Below are positions 11,163 to 21,597 of a stretch of 64,000 nucleotides of DNA, piece by piece. A program made the position numbers and the translations under genes. This stretch comes from Cherax quadricarinatus (lineage: Eukaryota; Arthropoda; Malacostraca; Decapoda; Parastacidae): positions 22,916,345-22,980,344 of the forward strand of contig NC_091323.1 in assembly GCF_038502225.1 (NCBI RefSeq), written 5' to 3'. The notes beneath the pieces were generated by a model. That model was not told the origin of the DNA. It worked only from the letters and a program-made list of their open reading frames with translations, and did not search any database. Position 1 is the first letter of the stretch; each line of letters opens with the position of its first letter.

Positions 11163-12116
11163 GGTGTCCTGGAGTCTACCTGGGGGCCATTCCGGGGATC
11201 AACGCCCCCGCGGCCCGGTCCATGACCAGGCCTCCCGGTGGATCAGGGCCTAATCAACCAGGCTGTTACTGCTGACCGCACGCAGTCCAACGTACAAGCC
11301 ACAATGAAAATAAATGGTATAAAATACCGACACAATGGAAACATAAACACATATGCAGTTTAATGTGATCCTTTATTGATAACTGTGTGGATCAATAAAG
11401 GATCACATTAAACTGCATATGTGTTTGTTTCCGTACAAGCCACAGCCCGGCTGATCCGGCACTGACTTTAAGTATCTGTCCAGCTCTAGAAGGCAGCCAG
11501 GGGTTTATTGGTAATTCCTGTAATGCTTGATGGGAGGCTGTTGAACAGTCTTGGGCCCCGGACACTTCTGGTGTTTTCTCTTAAGTGTACCAATGGCGCC
11601 CCTACTTTTAATTGGGGGCATTTTGCATCGCCTGCCCATTCTTTTACTTTCGTAGGGAGTGATTTCTGTGTGCAGATTTGGGACCATTCCTTCCAAGATT
11701 TTCCAAGTGTAGATTATGATATATCTCTCACTCCTGCGTTCCAACGAGTACAAGTCAAGTGCTTCCAAGCGTTCCCAGTAGCTAAGGTGCTTGACAGAAC
11801 TTATACGTGCAGTAAAGGATCTCTGTACTCTCTAGATCTGTAATTTCACCTGCTTTGTATGGAGATGTTAATGTACAGCAGTATTCCAGCCTAGAGAGAA
11901 CAAGTGATTTGAAAAGGATCATCATTGGCTTGGCATCTCTCGTTTTGAAAGTTCTCATTATCCATCCTATCATTTTCTTTGCACTTGTGATCGTGGCACT
12001 GTTGTGATCCTTGAAAGTGAGATCCTCACACATTACTACTCCCAGGTCCCTTACATTATTTTTCCGCTCTATTGTATGGCCGGAGTCAGTAGTATACTCT
12101 GTTCTAGTTATTATCT
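11163..12116 (-). mobile_element. family A retrotransposon fragment carrying a nested insertion
   Basis: Reading the minus strand, the fragment begins within the post-RT domain (TTDSGHTIERKNN region) and runs through MCEDLTFKDHNSATIT, SLERRSERYIIIYTWK and the C-terminal domain to the CCAGGTAGACTCCAGG end at about 11165-11180. Frameshifts break the frame. A 128-bp insertion at 11304-11431 with a 13-bp duplication splits it. Comparison with the long copy at 45690-48600 shows truncation near the codons for EEIITRTEYT. Confidence 0.88.
11291..11444. mobile_element. 128-bp foldback insertion with 13-bp target-site duplication
   Basis: CGTACAAGCCACA occurs at 11291-11303 and again at 11432-11444. 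Other family A copies have this site once and uninterrupted. Between lie 128 bases with a perfect 36-bp inverted repeat (11345-11380 and 11391-11426, 10-base loop). A 13-bp duplication is long for a cut-and-paste DNA transposon and closer to target-primed insertion, although the hairpin is MITE-like. Confidence 0.85.
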
Positions 12117-12224
12117 CCAGTTATTATCTCAGGTCAATGTGTGTGTCACTCAACACCACACTATCCGCCTATATATATACGCTGCTATTTTTTTCAACTG
12201 TGTGTGTTAGAAGTGATGAAGGTC

Positions 12225-12285
12225 TCAGGACGGAAACGTTTTCTAATAAATATGTCCTAGTTTTTGCTCGTGTCTTTCTAAATCA
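12225..12285 (+). repeat. CGGAAACGTTTT repeat fragment
   Basis: GGACGGAAACGTTTTCTAAT with AATAAAT resembles the GGCGAAACGTTTCCTCTAAT palindromic repeat at 12865-12960. Probably a diverged member of the same foldback family. Confidence 0.45.
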
Positions 12286-12354
12286 GGCGGTATATCTGCT
12301 ATGAGTACTGCTTAGTAATAACCCACATGCAGACGGAAACACAGGTGTTTGATA

Positions 12355-12440
12355 TGTATATTTCTACCCTCTTCTGGGATCCTCTTCAGCTGAAGAGGAC
12401 CCCAGAAGGGTGTCGAAATACACAGATCAATCAACCTCTT
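12355..12440. repeat. foldback repeat CTTCTGGGATCCTCTTCA
   Basis: Arms at 12371-12388 and 12391-12408 are complementary with one mismatch and a 2-base loop. The flanking TCGAAATACACAGATCAATC resembles TCGAAATATACAGATTAATT at 22402-22421, where a shorter form of the hairpin sits. It is therefore dispersed. Confidence 0.65.
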
Positions 12441-12864
12441 GTGTTTCTGTCTTCGTGTTGGTTATCATAGTGTACTGACAAGTGTTCATTATATTTTAAT
12501 TATTGACTAAGAAGAATATTTAACAAATCAGAGCAATTAGCCAAATGATTCAGCTACAGCCCCAATAATATATTATTGATTTTGGTAATTGTTTGAAGCT
12601 TTTGGAAGATTCCACCTGAATGATGGAAAATGAGCAGGAATTTTCCAACAGATGATCCTGAAACCAAAGATAAAAAAAAAAAACAGTTTCTACAAGCTAT
12701 ACGATGATTTCCGGTAAGTCTTCTGCATGGCATCTCGCTGGTGAATATTGGCTTAATTACATATTCAGTAATTAAGTCGTAATGAAACAGCTGAGACAAC
12801 TGAGTCTAATTTATAGAGTACGTTTTCCCCCGAACGGTAAAACAAAATGAACTAGACACACACA
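12441..12864. other. no recognised feature
   Basis: AT-rich DNA with a short A run near 12671. No coding or repeat match seen. Confidence 0.35.
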
Positions 12865-12960
12865 CACGTACATTTCAAGATATTGAGTAAACGTTTCGCC
12901 ACAAGTGGCGAAACGTTTCCTCTAATAAATGTCTTGAACTGTACATAAATGTCTTTTTCC
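12865..12960. repeat. palindromic AAACGTTTCGCCAC repeat
   Basis: Perfect 14-bp arms at 12889-12902 and 12905-12918 around a 2-base centre, then AATAAATGTCTTGAACTGTA. The element at 53620-53700 has the matching GGCGAAACGCTTC and AATAAATGTACTGAACTGTA. This is a dispersed foldback family. Confidence 0.7.
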
Positions 12961-13059
12961 ACATATGTCTTTTTACATACTGTCGGTATTACCTGATTGA
13001 GCCGTCTTGTTAACGAGTGGATTTTTTTTTTTCTGGGCCCTCCGTCTGCAGTCTCTAAA

Positions 13060-13290
13060 TTTCTGGACTAAAGCTCGATGGGCTTTAAAAGAAAAAATCG
13101 ATCAGTAAACTCCATTCTGTCTTTATAGGAGGAGTGTACATGCATATTAGATCGTTTTTATTATTGGGTTTATGGGAAAATCATACGCTTTGCGTGTTGA
13201 TCTATTTTTAAGAAGACGTCTAGAAATGGAAGTGTGTTTGTTGTTGTCTTCTTGTGCAGCGAACTGTGTGAAATGTTCTGTGGTATGAAA
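13060..13290 (-). pseudogene. possible Penelope-like reverse transcriptase remnant
   Basis: The minus strand reads EHFTQFAAQEDNNK and, one frameshift later, LPFLDVFLK. This matches the FT.E.....LPFLDV signature after the RT core of Penelope-like elements. Beyond it the frames hold only scattered residues with stops. It is heavily decayed; the call rests on about 25 residues and could be wrong. Confidence 0.35.
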
Positions 13291-14940
13291 GTGACTCCTG
13301 AGGTTTGCAAGGCTGAATCTTCAAGGTGAAATAATGATGTTCACGCATCTAGATGTGCCACCTTTGAATTATCGCAGTTATGTCTTAATTCAATGTTTTC
13401 AGCATGTGTTTGTCCCCTTGATACCTGTCATCTACCTGCGAACTTCAGCAGTATCATCTCTCAGTTTATGAGTTTCCAATGAGAGTAAGTTAAAATCTCT
13501 TACTCTGCTTTCGTAGTCAAAATTTCTGTTATTGGTGAGACCTTTATTGATATTGAATTTGTTTCCAGGCACATTCTGTAATACAGACAACTGCTCCACT
13601 TTGACCAAATGTGACCTTATTAGTAATAAGTAAATTTGAAGTATAACTCGAGGGCTTGTTGTTTATACATGTTGATACGAAGCTCACCACTCTGACTTAT
13701 TATATAAACGTAAACTTTCCTCTTATTGTACTACATTATGTGTAAACATTCGATTTCCGAGGCTTATTTTTCACAGCTGATATTTTCATGTTGTTACTGA
13801 ATTATCATGACATAACTTTGTTTTTTATGTATATGCACTTATGAGTTTTACACTCTAAAAGACGTATTTTTTCTACATATGGATTGGATAAGTATTACAC
13901 TGTTCAGGTTTGTACGGTTTTTTTTTTTTACCACAATTAGTCCCTTTACCTGACACTGTTTTAATACCTCTGCCACAAAGGGATATAACTGTTCCAAGTC
14001 ATCCCGAAGCTTCCTGGCGCTATATACAAAATTTATATTAGACAGTTCTTGTGTTGGCTGTAGACTTGCTTATAATGTTGGTTAATGACTTGTAAAGAAT
14101 TTCAATATAGACTGTGACTACTTTTATCAGCGTTACGTGCAGGAGTTTCTGCTCTTGTCGAGTCTAATAATTTGCCCTCACTTGTAAAGGTCAGGTTAAT
14201 AGGGACCTAATACGGTTTTGTATCCCGCTGTGCTTATATGTGTACCACTGACCTTTTCTTGTATTATACTCTTCGTTATGCTGTTAGTGCATTCGTCATG
14301 TGGCTCTCGATCACATAATGACTACTTCATGTGACTGAGGATCCAAGTGGAAATTAATCACTCTGACTTTTTTAGGGGTTATCCTAGATAATTTACACTA
14401 TGCAGGATAACTGTACTTACGTGTACCTGTGCCTAAATAAACTTACAACTACCCATTTCCAATTATAATGAAGAAACTAGTTTAATGGTTTACCAAGTTT
14501 TTCCTTGTAGTCTTTCAGACACCTTGGAAAGAGTTGAAGGTCTGAAGACTCGTCAGTCAGAGCTACTGGAGATAGGCTGTCTTGCCACACTTCTGCCACT
14601 GTGTAACTACTTCACCACTACCAGACATTCCACTTACTACCGCTCTTGGGTCCACTTTGCTGTCACTTACACGAAACAACCTTCATGGCTTACCTAATCA
14701 ACATGCAGTTGCATATGTAAATTAACGACATACTTACCTCTATACTGAACCACTGTGAAGCTCTTGTGATGAAAGAAAAAGAAAATCCTTCTGATACTAC
14801 GCAACTACCCACTCTGTAGCCACTTAGAACACTTAGGCTACGCACATATTTGCTTCTCTAAGACGGACTACGGAGCACTTGACAGTTATGAAGCCAGTGA
14901 TTTATTTATCCTGTAAACGCAACCGTTCGTCAATGAGGTG
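13291..14940. other. long stretch without recognised features
   Basis: About 1.6 kb of AT-rich, apparently single-copy DNA. The 70-codon frame at 14485-14697 has no motif I know. The minus strand could contain more of the Penelope-like relic, but stops are too dense to follow. This is one of the least repetitive parts of the window. Confidence 0.4.
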
Positions 14941-14944
14941 TGAG

Positions 14945-15418
14945 GGTGTCGATTCATGCATTGATTCATGCGAGGCAGAGAGTCATGCTGGCCTATGGGA
15001 GACGAAGATTTTATTGGCCTGTGAGAAACACAAGGTTTATTGGCCCACGTGAGGAAGGTTTGCTATCAGAGGGAGAAAAGTTTTTAGCCCAAATGAGGCA
15101 GAAATTTATTGACTCACGTGAGGCAGAAGATTTATAAATCTATGAGAAGTACATCTTTTTATTGACCCATGAGAGGCAAGAAATTTATTGACCCATGAGA
15201 GGCAAGAGATTTATTGACCCATGAGAGGCAAGAGATTTATTGACCCATGAGAGGCAGGAGATTTATTGACCCATGAGAGGCAGGAGATTTATTGACCCAT
15301 GAGAGGCAGGAGATTTCTTGACCCATGAGAGGCAAGAGATTTATTGACCCATGAGAGGCAGGAGATTTATTGACCCATGAGAGGCAGGAGCTTTCTTGAC
15401 CCATGAGAGAGAACGTCT
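14945..15418. repeat. 26-bp minisatellite with degenerate left flank
   Basis: From 15161 to 15415 about ten nearly identical 26-bp units (ATTTATTGACCCATGAGAGG core) follow each other. To the left, 14945-15160 contains increasingly diverged versions (TTATTGGCCCACGTGAGG). This is the expected picture of an array whose edge escapes homogenisation. Confidence 0.9.
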
Positions 15419-15721
15419 AATTGTAATGAGTCATTATGTCTCAGGTTACCGTCCAATCTGTGCTTGAATATATGATAAAGGTGAAAGGATATAAATTAAG
15501 TGCTGAAACCTACATGGGCAAGACAGGTGTGAATTAAAGGGATATAAATTGAGTGTTGAAAATAACTAACTAGGACTGGTGACAATTGACTCTAACAACT
15601 TAACATTCAGAAAGGATAGAGGATACACGATTTGGGATGAAGGATATTGCATTTAGGATATAGGATTTCATTGTTTTAGCAATAGAGTTGTAGAAAGTTG
15701 TGGAATTAAACACTTTGGGTG
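15419..15721. other. no recognised feature
   Basis: AT-rich linker containing a weakly repeated AAAGGATATAAATT... GTGTTGAAA motif at about 15490 and 15538. The 15600-15700 part vaguely resembles a retrotransposon 3' coding region (TTTAGCAATAGAGTTGTAGA), possibly family C. Confidence 0.35.
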
Positions 15722-15893
15722 GATTATTATTATTATCAATATTATATTACGCTGAGAAGCGCTAAACCCGCAGTGGTCATACATCACCTGGGAAGTAGGA
15801 GTCTATCGGGTTCAAATCGAGGAAGATGCAGGTAGACAGTTCCAATTCCTTGGTTCAAGAACCCTTCACCACCACTGAAAGGTTTGGGTGGAA
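15722..15893 (-). repeat. GGGTTTAGCGCTTCTC interspersed repeat
   Basis: The reverse complement has a GGGTTTAGCGCTTCTCAGCG end followed by an AT-rich (AAT)-like tail, and an opposite end with AAGGGTTCTTGAACCAAGGA. It matches copies at 16492, 17376, 36880 and 56683. Probably SINE-like, with the tail at the lower coordinate here. Confidence 0.6.
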
Positions 15894-15965
15894 TTAAAGA
15901 GAAACGAAACAGATTAACACAAACACAGTTGGTAATGATCGTATTCCTGTGTTTTGAACCTGTCT

Positions 15966-15966
15966 G

Positions 15967-16042
<76 letters not shown>
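15966..16042. repeat. (CA)n microsatellite flanking family B
   Basis: About 38 CA units ending against the 5' break of the family B fragment at 16043. Confidence 0.95.
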
Positions 16043-16045
<3 letters not shown>

Positions 16046-16228
16046 GAAGTGGAACAATCTGGAGAGTAATGTAGTGGAGGCAGAATCCATACATACTTTT
16101 AACAAGAGGTACGATAAAGCTCATGGAGCAAGGTGAGAGTGGACCTAGTAGCGACCAGCGAAGAGGGGCGGCCCAGGAGCTGTGAAATCGACCCCTGCAA
16201 CCACAAACAGGTGAGTACACACACACAA
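16043..16228 (+). mobile_element. family B fragment, last ~170 bp
   Basis: AGGAAGTGGAACAATCTGGA onward corresponds to the RKWNSL...VVEAESIHTFNKRYDKAHG coding end, then the untranslated GCAACCACAAACAGGTGAGT end. The 5' break joins (CA)n and the 3' end joins a short ACACACAC run, so CA lies on both sides. Confidence 0.85.
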
Positions 16229-16491
16229 TAATAACTGACATACATAAAACCAAAGCCGGGGAACCACAGGCTCCAATTTCTTCCAATATACAATAATGTA
16301 TAATAAGACACACGCTGACATACATCAGCCAGTCATTCAGAATAATAATAATAATAAAAGTAAGATACTCGCATAAACAGCCAGAGTAAAGCGCCTTGAA
16401 TAAAAGAACTCGTAAACAAAACTCTGAAAAGAAATAAACAAAGATGGCTGCCTGCTGGTGCCAAATGTCGCCACATTCTCGAGGGATTTTT

Positions 16492-16625
16492 TTTTTTAAT
16501 TATTACGTTCATGGGGAGGCCATAAAAACCCGTAGAGGTTATAGAGCGCCTGGGAAATTGGATAGCAATTCTATCCGTGGGCAGAGAGCTCTAATTCTTT
16601 GGATGAAGAACCTTTCGCTGGCCTC
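16492..16625 (-). repeat. GGGTTTTTATGGCC variant of the TTTAGCGCT repeat
   Basis: Diverged copy recognised by AGAGGTTATAGAGCGCCTGG and the AATTCTATCCGTGGGCAGAG and AAGAACC segments. It lies between two family B fragments. Confidence 0.5.
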
Positions 16626-16691
16626 AGACACCTTGTTGGAGGAAGAAAATACGGCCGTGATGCCCACCTCTCACCTCTGTTATAATATTTT

Positions 16692-16693
<2 letters not shown>

Positions 16694-16743
<50 letters not shown>
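16694..16743. repeat. (CA)n microsatellite flanking family B
   Basis: 25 CA units joining directly to the family B fragment at the trinucleotide CAC. Confidence 0.95.
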
Positions 16744-16747
<4 letters not shown>

Positions 16748-17210
16748 AGAAATTAGAGAAAGTGCAAAGGTTTGCAACAAGACTAGTCCCAGAGCTAAGG
16801 GGATTGTCTTACGAAGAAAGGTTGAGGGAAATCGGCCTGACGACACTGGAGGACAGGAGGGTCAGGGGAGACATGATAACGACATATAAAATACTGCGCG
16901 GAATAGACAAGGTGGACAAAGACGGGATGTTCCAGAGAAGGGACACAGACACAAGAGGTCACAATTGGAAGTTGAAGACTCAGATGAATCAAAGGGATGT
17001 TAGGAAGTATTTCTTCAGTCATATAGTCAGGCCGTGGAATAGCCTAGAGAGTGACGTAGTGGAGGCGGGAACCATACATAGTTTTAAGGCGAGGTATGAT
17101 AGAGCTCATGGGGGCAGGGAGAGAGAGGACCTAGTAGCAATCAGTGAAGAGGCGGGGCCAGGAGCTATGAATCGACCCCTGCAACCACAAATAGGTGAGT
17201 GCAAATAGAT
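16744..17210 (+). mobile_element. family B fragment, 5'-truncated
   Basis: Coding sequence from VKKLEKVQRFATRLVPELRG through GLTTLEDRRVRGDMITTYK, YFFSHIVRPWNSL and YDRAHGGREREDLVAISEE to the 3' untranslated GCAACCACAAATAGGTGAGT. The frame is intact over 150 codons, so the copy is young. It lacks the RT core. A (CA)25 lies immediately upstream and a CA array immediately downstream. Confidence 0.88.
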
Positions 17211-17329
<119 letters not shown>

Positions 17330-17375
17330 CTCACTAACTGGAGATGACACAAGACGAAGCTTCGATCCCTTCTGG

Positions 17376-17512
17376 ACCGTATTACAGCCGGTGAGAAGCC
17401 TTAAACCCGTAGAAGTTATACACCAACAAGGGAATAAGGGGAGAGTTGGGTTCGATCGAAAGATCGTGTAGCTTCAGTTCCTCTGAACAAGAGCCCATCA
17501 CCGAGACATCTA
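17376..17512 (-). repeat. diverged TTTAAGGCTT-type interspersed repeat
   Basis: GCCTTAAACCCGTAGAAGTT and CAAGAGCCCATCACCGAG match positions in the 36880 copy. The middle is diverged. Confidence 0.5.
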
Positions 17513-17624
17513 ATTGCACATAAATAGACCGTGTAGTATATATCTCAAGTGTTGGGAGTTTAATCGCGGCTTTAGGAATTAAAGTATTCTTGGCAAAGGA
17601 ACAATAAAGCACAGTACAGTAACT

Positions 17625-17695
17625 GGAACATGACGGAGCGAAACGTCGTCACAGGTGTCTCTCTCCTATGTGCGGGTTATTTGCATATCCCTGAC
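17625..17695 (+). repeat. GAGCGAAACGTCGTCAC repeat
   Basis: GAAACGTCGTCACAGGTGTC with TCTCTCCTATGTGCGGGTTA. It belongs with the foldback repeats that share a CGAAACGT core (12865, 23285, 33655, 53620). Confidence 0.5.
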
Positions 17696-17726
17696 TGTTT
17701 GTGAACAGGTCACCGTGCAGTCGATA

Positions 17727-18014
17727 GGCTTTAAATCCGGTAGCTCGATTGCTACCGCACTCAGCTCACACACTGAGGTCCGTGGTTTGATCCTAGGTAC
17801 AGGACGTGTTTCCTTAAGTCACCTGCTGTTCCTGTTCACCTATAAGTAAAATAGGTACCTGGATGTTAGTTGACTGGTGTGGGTCGCATCCTGGGGACAA
17901 AATTGACCTAATTTGCCCGAAATGCTCAGCATATCAATGGACTTTCTATATAGTAGTATATCATTGATGTCAGCTAGGACTGTATACCTTGTACATGTAC
18001 TTGTAGAAATAAAG

Positions 18015-18049
<35 letters not shown>
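17727..18049 (+). mobile_element. tRNA-derived SINE, complete, type A tail
   Basis: The head has an A-box-like TAGCTCGATTG and a B-box-like GGTTTGATCCT, the internal RNA polymerase III promoter layout of tRNA-derived SINEs. The central domain contains AAATAGGTACCTGGATGTTA and GACTGGTGTGGGTCGCATCC. The tail has TGTACTTGTAGAAATAAAGA and ends in (ATT)n at 18016-18049. Five or more copies in the window share these parts, which is how I set the ends. Confidence 0.85.
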
Positions 18050-18050
<1 letters not shown>

Positions 18051-18232
18051 CACCCCCGAGGGTTTTTATTACTTGTTCTTTAAATATAAAAATTAAAAAC
18101 ATGCTTCAGTACCATCCATTGTGAGAGAAAATAAGCTTGTAAGTCGGACTCTATGACGTGATCACCAACAGTCTGACTGATCAATCCGTCAACCACGTAA
18201 CTTGGGGTATGAGATTTTTAACAAGAAAACAG

Positions 18233-18945
18233 CTGATGAACCTCTCGTATGAGGATCATGGGGTGCACCTCCCATATGAAGATCATGGGGTGCACCTCCC
18301 ATATGAAGATCATGGGGTGCACCTCCCATATGAAGATCATGGGGTGCACCTCCCATATGAAGATCATGGGGTGCACCTCCCATATGAAGATTATGGGGTG
18401 CACCTCCCATATGAAGATCATGGGGTGCACCTCCCATATGAAGATCATGGGGTGCACCTCCCATATGAAGATCATGGGGTGCACCTCCCATATGAAGATT
18501 ATGGGGTGCACCTCCCATATGAAGATCATGGGGTGCACCTCTCATATGAGGATTATGGGGTGCACCTCTCACATGAGGATCACTGGGTGCACCTCTCACA
18601 TGAGGATCACTGGGTGCACCTCTCACATGAGGATCACTGGGTGCACCTCTCACATGAGGATCACTGGGTGCACCTCTCACATGAGGATCACTGGGTGCAC
18701 CTCTCACATGAGGATCACTGGGTGCACCTCTCACATGAGGATCACTGGGTGCACCTCTCACATGAGGATCACTGGGTGCACCTCTCACATGAGGATCACT
18801 GGGTGCACCTCTCACATGAGGATCACTGGGTGCACCTCTCACATGAGGATCACTGGGTGCACCTCTCACATGAGGATCACTGGGTGCACCTCTCACATGA
18901 GGATCACTGGGTGCACCTCTCACATAAGGATCACTGGGTGCACAT
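18233..18945. repeat. 27-bp minisatellite with two sequence domains
   Basis: 26 units of 27 bp. Units 1-12 carry ATATGAAGATCATGGGGTGC (some ATTATG). Units 13-26 carry ACATGAGGATCACTGGGTGC. The change is abrupt at about 18545-18570, with one hybrid unit. Three frames on both strands are open because 27 is divisible by three, giving spurious 240-280-codon proteins. Confidence 0.95.
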
Positions 18946-19197
18946 ACCGTTTACAGGAGTCATGGATTGTACAAACAAGCCACTCAAGTTACAAAAAATA
19001 AATTATTAATGAACCAAATCGTGTTCAATAAAATAATGAACAACTTTTTCAAAGCCACTTTTCAAACTTTAATTTCCACCACTTTCACCCTTAATGAAGT
19101 TTCTATCTGAATGTTACGATTGCCACCGCTGAAGAATATAATATAAACAGGGGATTTTACACCGAGAGGCGATTTTATTGGGCAGGGCCACTCGTCT

Positions 19198-19430
19198 GTG
19201 TCCTGAACTACGTGCTTGGAGTCTACCTGGAGGGTGTTCCGGGGGTCAACGCCCCCGTAGCCCAGTTTTGATCCCGGTGGATCAGGGCCTGATCAACCAG
19301 CAGCACGTAGTCCAACTTACGAACTACACCCGGCTGATCGGGTACTGACTTTAGGTATCTGTCCAGCTCCCTCTTGAAGGGGGTCTATTGGTAATTCCCC
19401 TTATGCCTGGTGGGAAGCTGTTCCTAAAGA
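19198..19430 (-). mobile_element. family A retrotransposon 3' fragment
   Basis: Reverse complement of the C-terminal coding end, with GTCAACGCCCCCG and CTGTCCAGCTCCCTCTTGAA recognisable, ending at TCTACCTGGAGG. Several small deletions distinguish it from the long copy, so it is an older insertion. Confidence 0.8.
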
Positions 19431-19459
19431 CACTCTCTCTCAAGGTCTGTGACGTTTTG

Positions 19460-20225
19460 AGGAAGACAAGGGGAAACCCGAGGAGAAACCAGCGAGCCAA
19501 TGTTGTCACCAAGATACATATAACATGATCTCTTCACACCCAGTCTCCTACACTCCTCGCTTTTTGTTGATGTTTTTTTTATCTCTGACTTATCCCATGT
19601 TTACACTAAATTCCAATAAAACCTTCAGCTAAACAACACGCTGACTTCGCCATCTTATCTCAGCCACAAGAATGTTTTGTTGTGGTGGTGGCGGAGGCCA
19701 ACCCTCTACCAAGTTTCCCACTTTGGGTAGTAGCGGGAGGTGAGGTGGTCTCGCCTCAAGCAACACCGCCAGTGGATCTCGAAGGAGAGCCAGCCAGCCA
19801 GCGGCAGCCTGCAGCAGGTAGGCAGTCGCTGCAGTAGCCACCGGAGCTGGCCGCTGTTTACGCCAAGTTCTCGTCACTTTAGCACCTCCTTCCGTTGAGT
19901 CATCCTCAACCTAAGGGTGACTCTACTCCTGGAGGTCCCAACCGCTCTCAGACTTCTCTTGCGGCTTCAGCTTCGTCTTCCCACCTGCTCCTTCGAGCTT
20001 CAACAGCCTCAAGAGTTTCACACATCACTATCGGTCGCAGCGCTGAGATCTTGACAACATTCTAGATATAAGGACACTTGGTTCAAGAGGAAAGGTTAGG
20101 TTTGAGAGGAGGTACGAAGGGTATAGAGTGGTTGAAGCCAGAGCTACACGCACACTGTTGGAGGGGGGAGAGGGATGAGGCGCCCTCTTGTTCCTGTGTG
20201 CTACGTGAGCACCCCAAGGTAATGT
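19460..20225. other. GC-richer low-repeat segment
   Basis: Between about 19620 and 20050 base composition rises and repeats are absent. CAGCCTGCAGCAG followed by GTAGGC near 19808 could be a splice donor, so an exon or 5' UTR is conceivable, but I cannot follow any protein. The 82-codon minus frame at 19629-19877 is Ala/Pro-rich without a known motif. Confidence 0.25.
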
Positions 20226-20560
20226 GAGCCCCTGGCCACATGCGTTCTGTCTCACTGTCCCTCACCCGTCTCTCTGTCCCCTCGCTCTTCTGTCTGTTCC
20301 CTCACCCGTCCCGTCCCTCTCCCTTCTCTGTCCCCCTCTTCCTGTGGTGCTCTGTCTGTCCCTTCTCTTCCCTGGGTGCTCTGTCCCTCCCTCCCCCTCT
20401 CTTGTCTGTCTTGTCCCCATTACTCGTCCCTCTTCCCCCTCCTGCTCGCTTCCTTATACGGTTCTCTCTTGTCTGTCCCTCTACCCGTCCTGTGTGTCCC
20501 TCCATGAGTTCTCAGCTGTTCCCCTCACCTGTCCATGTCTCTTCCGTGTCTATTCTCACT
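20226..20560. repeat. pyrimidine-rich CTGTCCCTC imperfect repeat
   Basis: Irregular repetition of TCTGTCCCTC/TCTGTCTGTCCCTC with CACCCGTC interruptions. The three open plus frames of 120-130 codons are compositional. Confidence 0.7.
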
Positions 20561-20619
20561 CCCACACGAGGCTTCACTTTCCCTCCGACCACCCTCGTCT
20601 TGCTATTCAATTGACAGAT

Positions 20620-20800
20620 AGCTGAAGTCAGTAGTGTTTCCTTCTTCACATTGTATATCAGTAGGAGAATAAGTAGAAAAGTATGCAAAACAACCACAGG
20701 GAACTGAATGATAACTCTAGGCCTTTTCGTGTTCAATTAACACATCATCAGGATCTTACCATGTTGCAGAAGTGAGTAGGAAGTCCAAAAAGTTGCGGTC
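20620..20800. repeat. dispersed-looking AACACATCATCAGG sequence
   Basis: AACAACCACAGGGAACTGAA and CAATTAACACATCATCAGGA resemble a repeat I recall from decapod sequences. There is no second copy in the window, so this is from memory only. Confidence 0.25.
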
Positions 20801-21325
20801 ATGGGAACGATTCATGCATCCTGTATCTCTTGTTCGCGATTATTGCATAGACAAGTATGTTAATAAAACACAGCATCCGATTTAAGGAATTTAATTGAGC
20901 AAAACTGTTCGTCTACCAGGGATGTTATCAGTAAGGTTCCTGAAGGACGAAAGGTTTTCTCAGTAAAATGTCTCCCCGAAAAAGTATGCATATTATGCCT
21001 AGTTTACACATTTCTTCCTCAGAAAAAAATATCTGTTTTAGTAAATCTGTTTCTTGCTAGACTCTCTCTGGCTGAACCATCTCCAGCGTATCTAATTTTA
21101 TTATTATTTATTACTTAATATTACTACTATAATTATTATTCATTTTTATTATTATTTTTAAATGACGGCTTTAAATACTTAGTGATACAGCGACAGGAGC
21201 CTGGAGACACAGCTCCTGGGACTGACCCGAGGAAGGGAGCTGGGCTCAGTTTCTTGGATCAAAACCCCATCATTGGCAGTTCTTGGTCATACGATGCCTC
21301 TCGCTCTACCACTCGGGTACTGCTG
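20800..21325. other. no recognised feature
   Basis: AT-rich DNA with interrupted TTATTATTATT near 21095-21160. Confidence 0.35.
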
Positions 21326-21334
21326 CTGGATATA

Positions 21335-21597
21335 CCCCCTACCTGGAGGTTATTCCGGGGATCAACGCCCCCGCGGCCCGGTCCACGACCAGACCTCCCG
21401 GTGGATCAGGGCCTGATCAACCAGGCTGTTACTGCTGGCCGCACGTAGTCCAACGTACGATCCACAGCCCGGCTGATCCGGCACTGACTTTAGGTATCTG
21501 TCCAACTCCCTCTTGAAGGCAGCCAGGGGCCTATTGGTAATTCCCCTTATGCCTGGTGGGAGGCTGTTGAACAGTTTGGGGCTGTTCAACAGCCTCC
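21335..21597 (-). mobile_element. family A 3' fragment with inverted 5' end
   Basis: The minus-strand frame (21362-21589) reads LFNSLPPGIRGITNRPLAAF through DRYLKSVPDQPGCGSYVGLR to WTGPRGR and the terminal short repeat. At the 5' side AGGCTGTTGAACAG is followed after TTTGGGG by its inverse CTGTTCAACAGCCT, which continues as element sequence in the opposite direction. Such 5' inversions are typical of twin priming during target-primed reverse transcription. Confidence 0.82.

Noticed and set aside
18158..19009. YEDHGVHLP repeat protein, 283 codons
   Set aside because: Explained by a 27-bp minisatellite; both strands are open.
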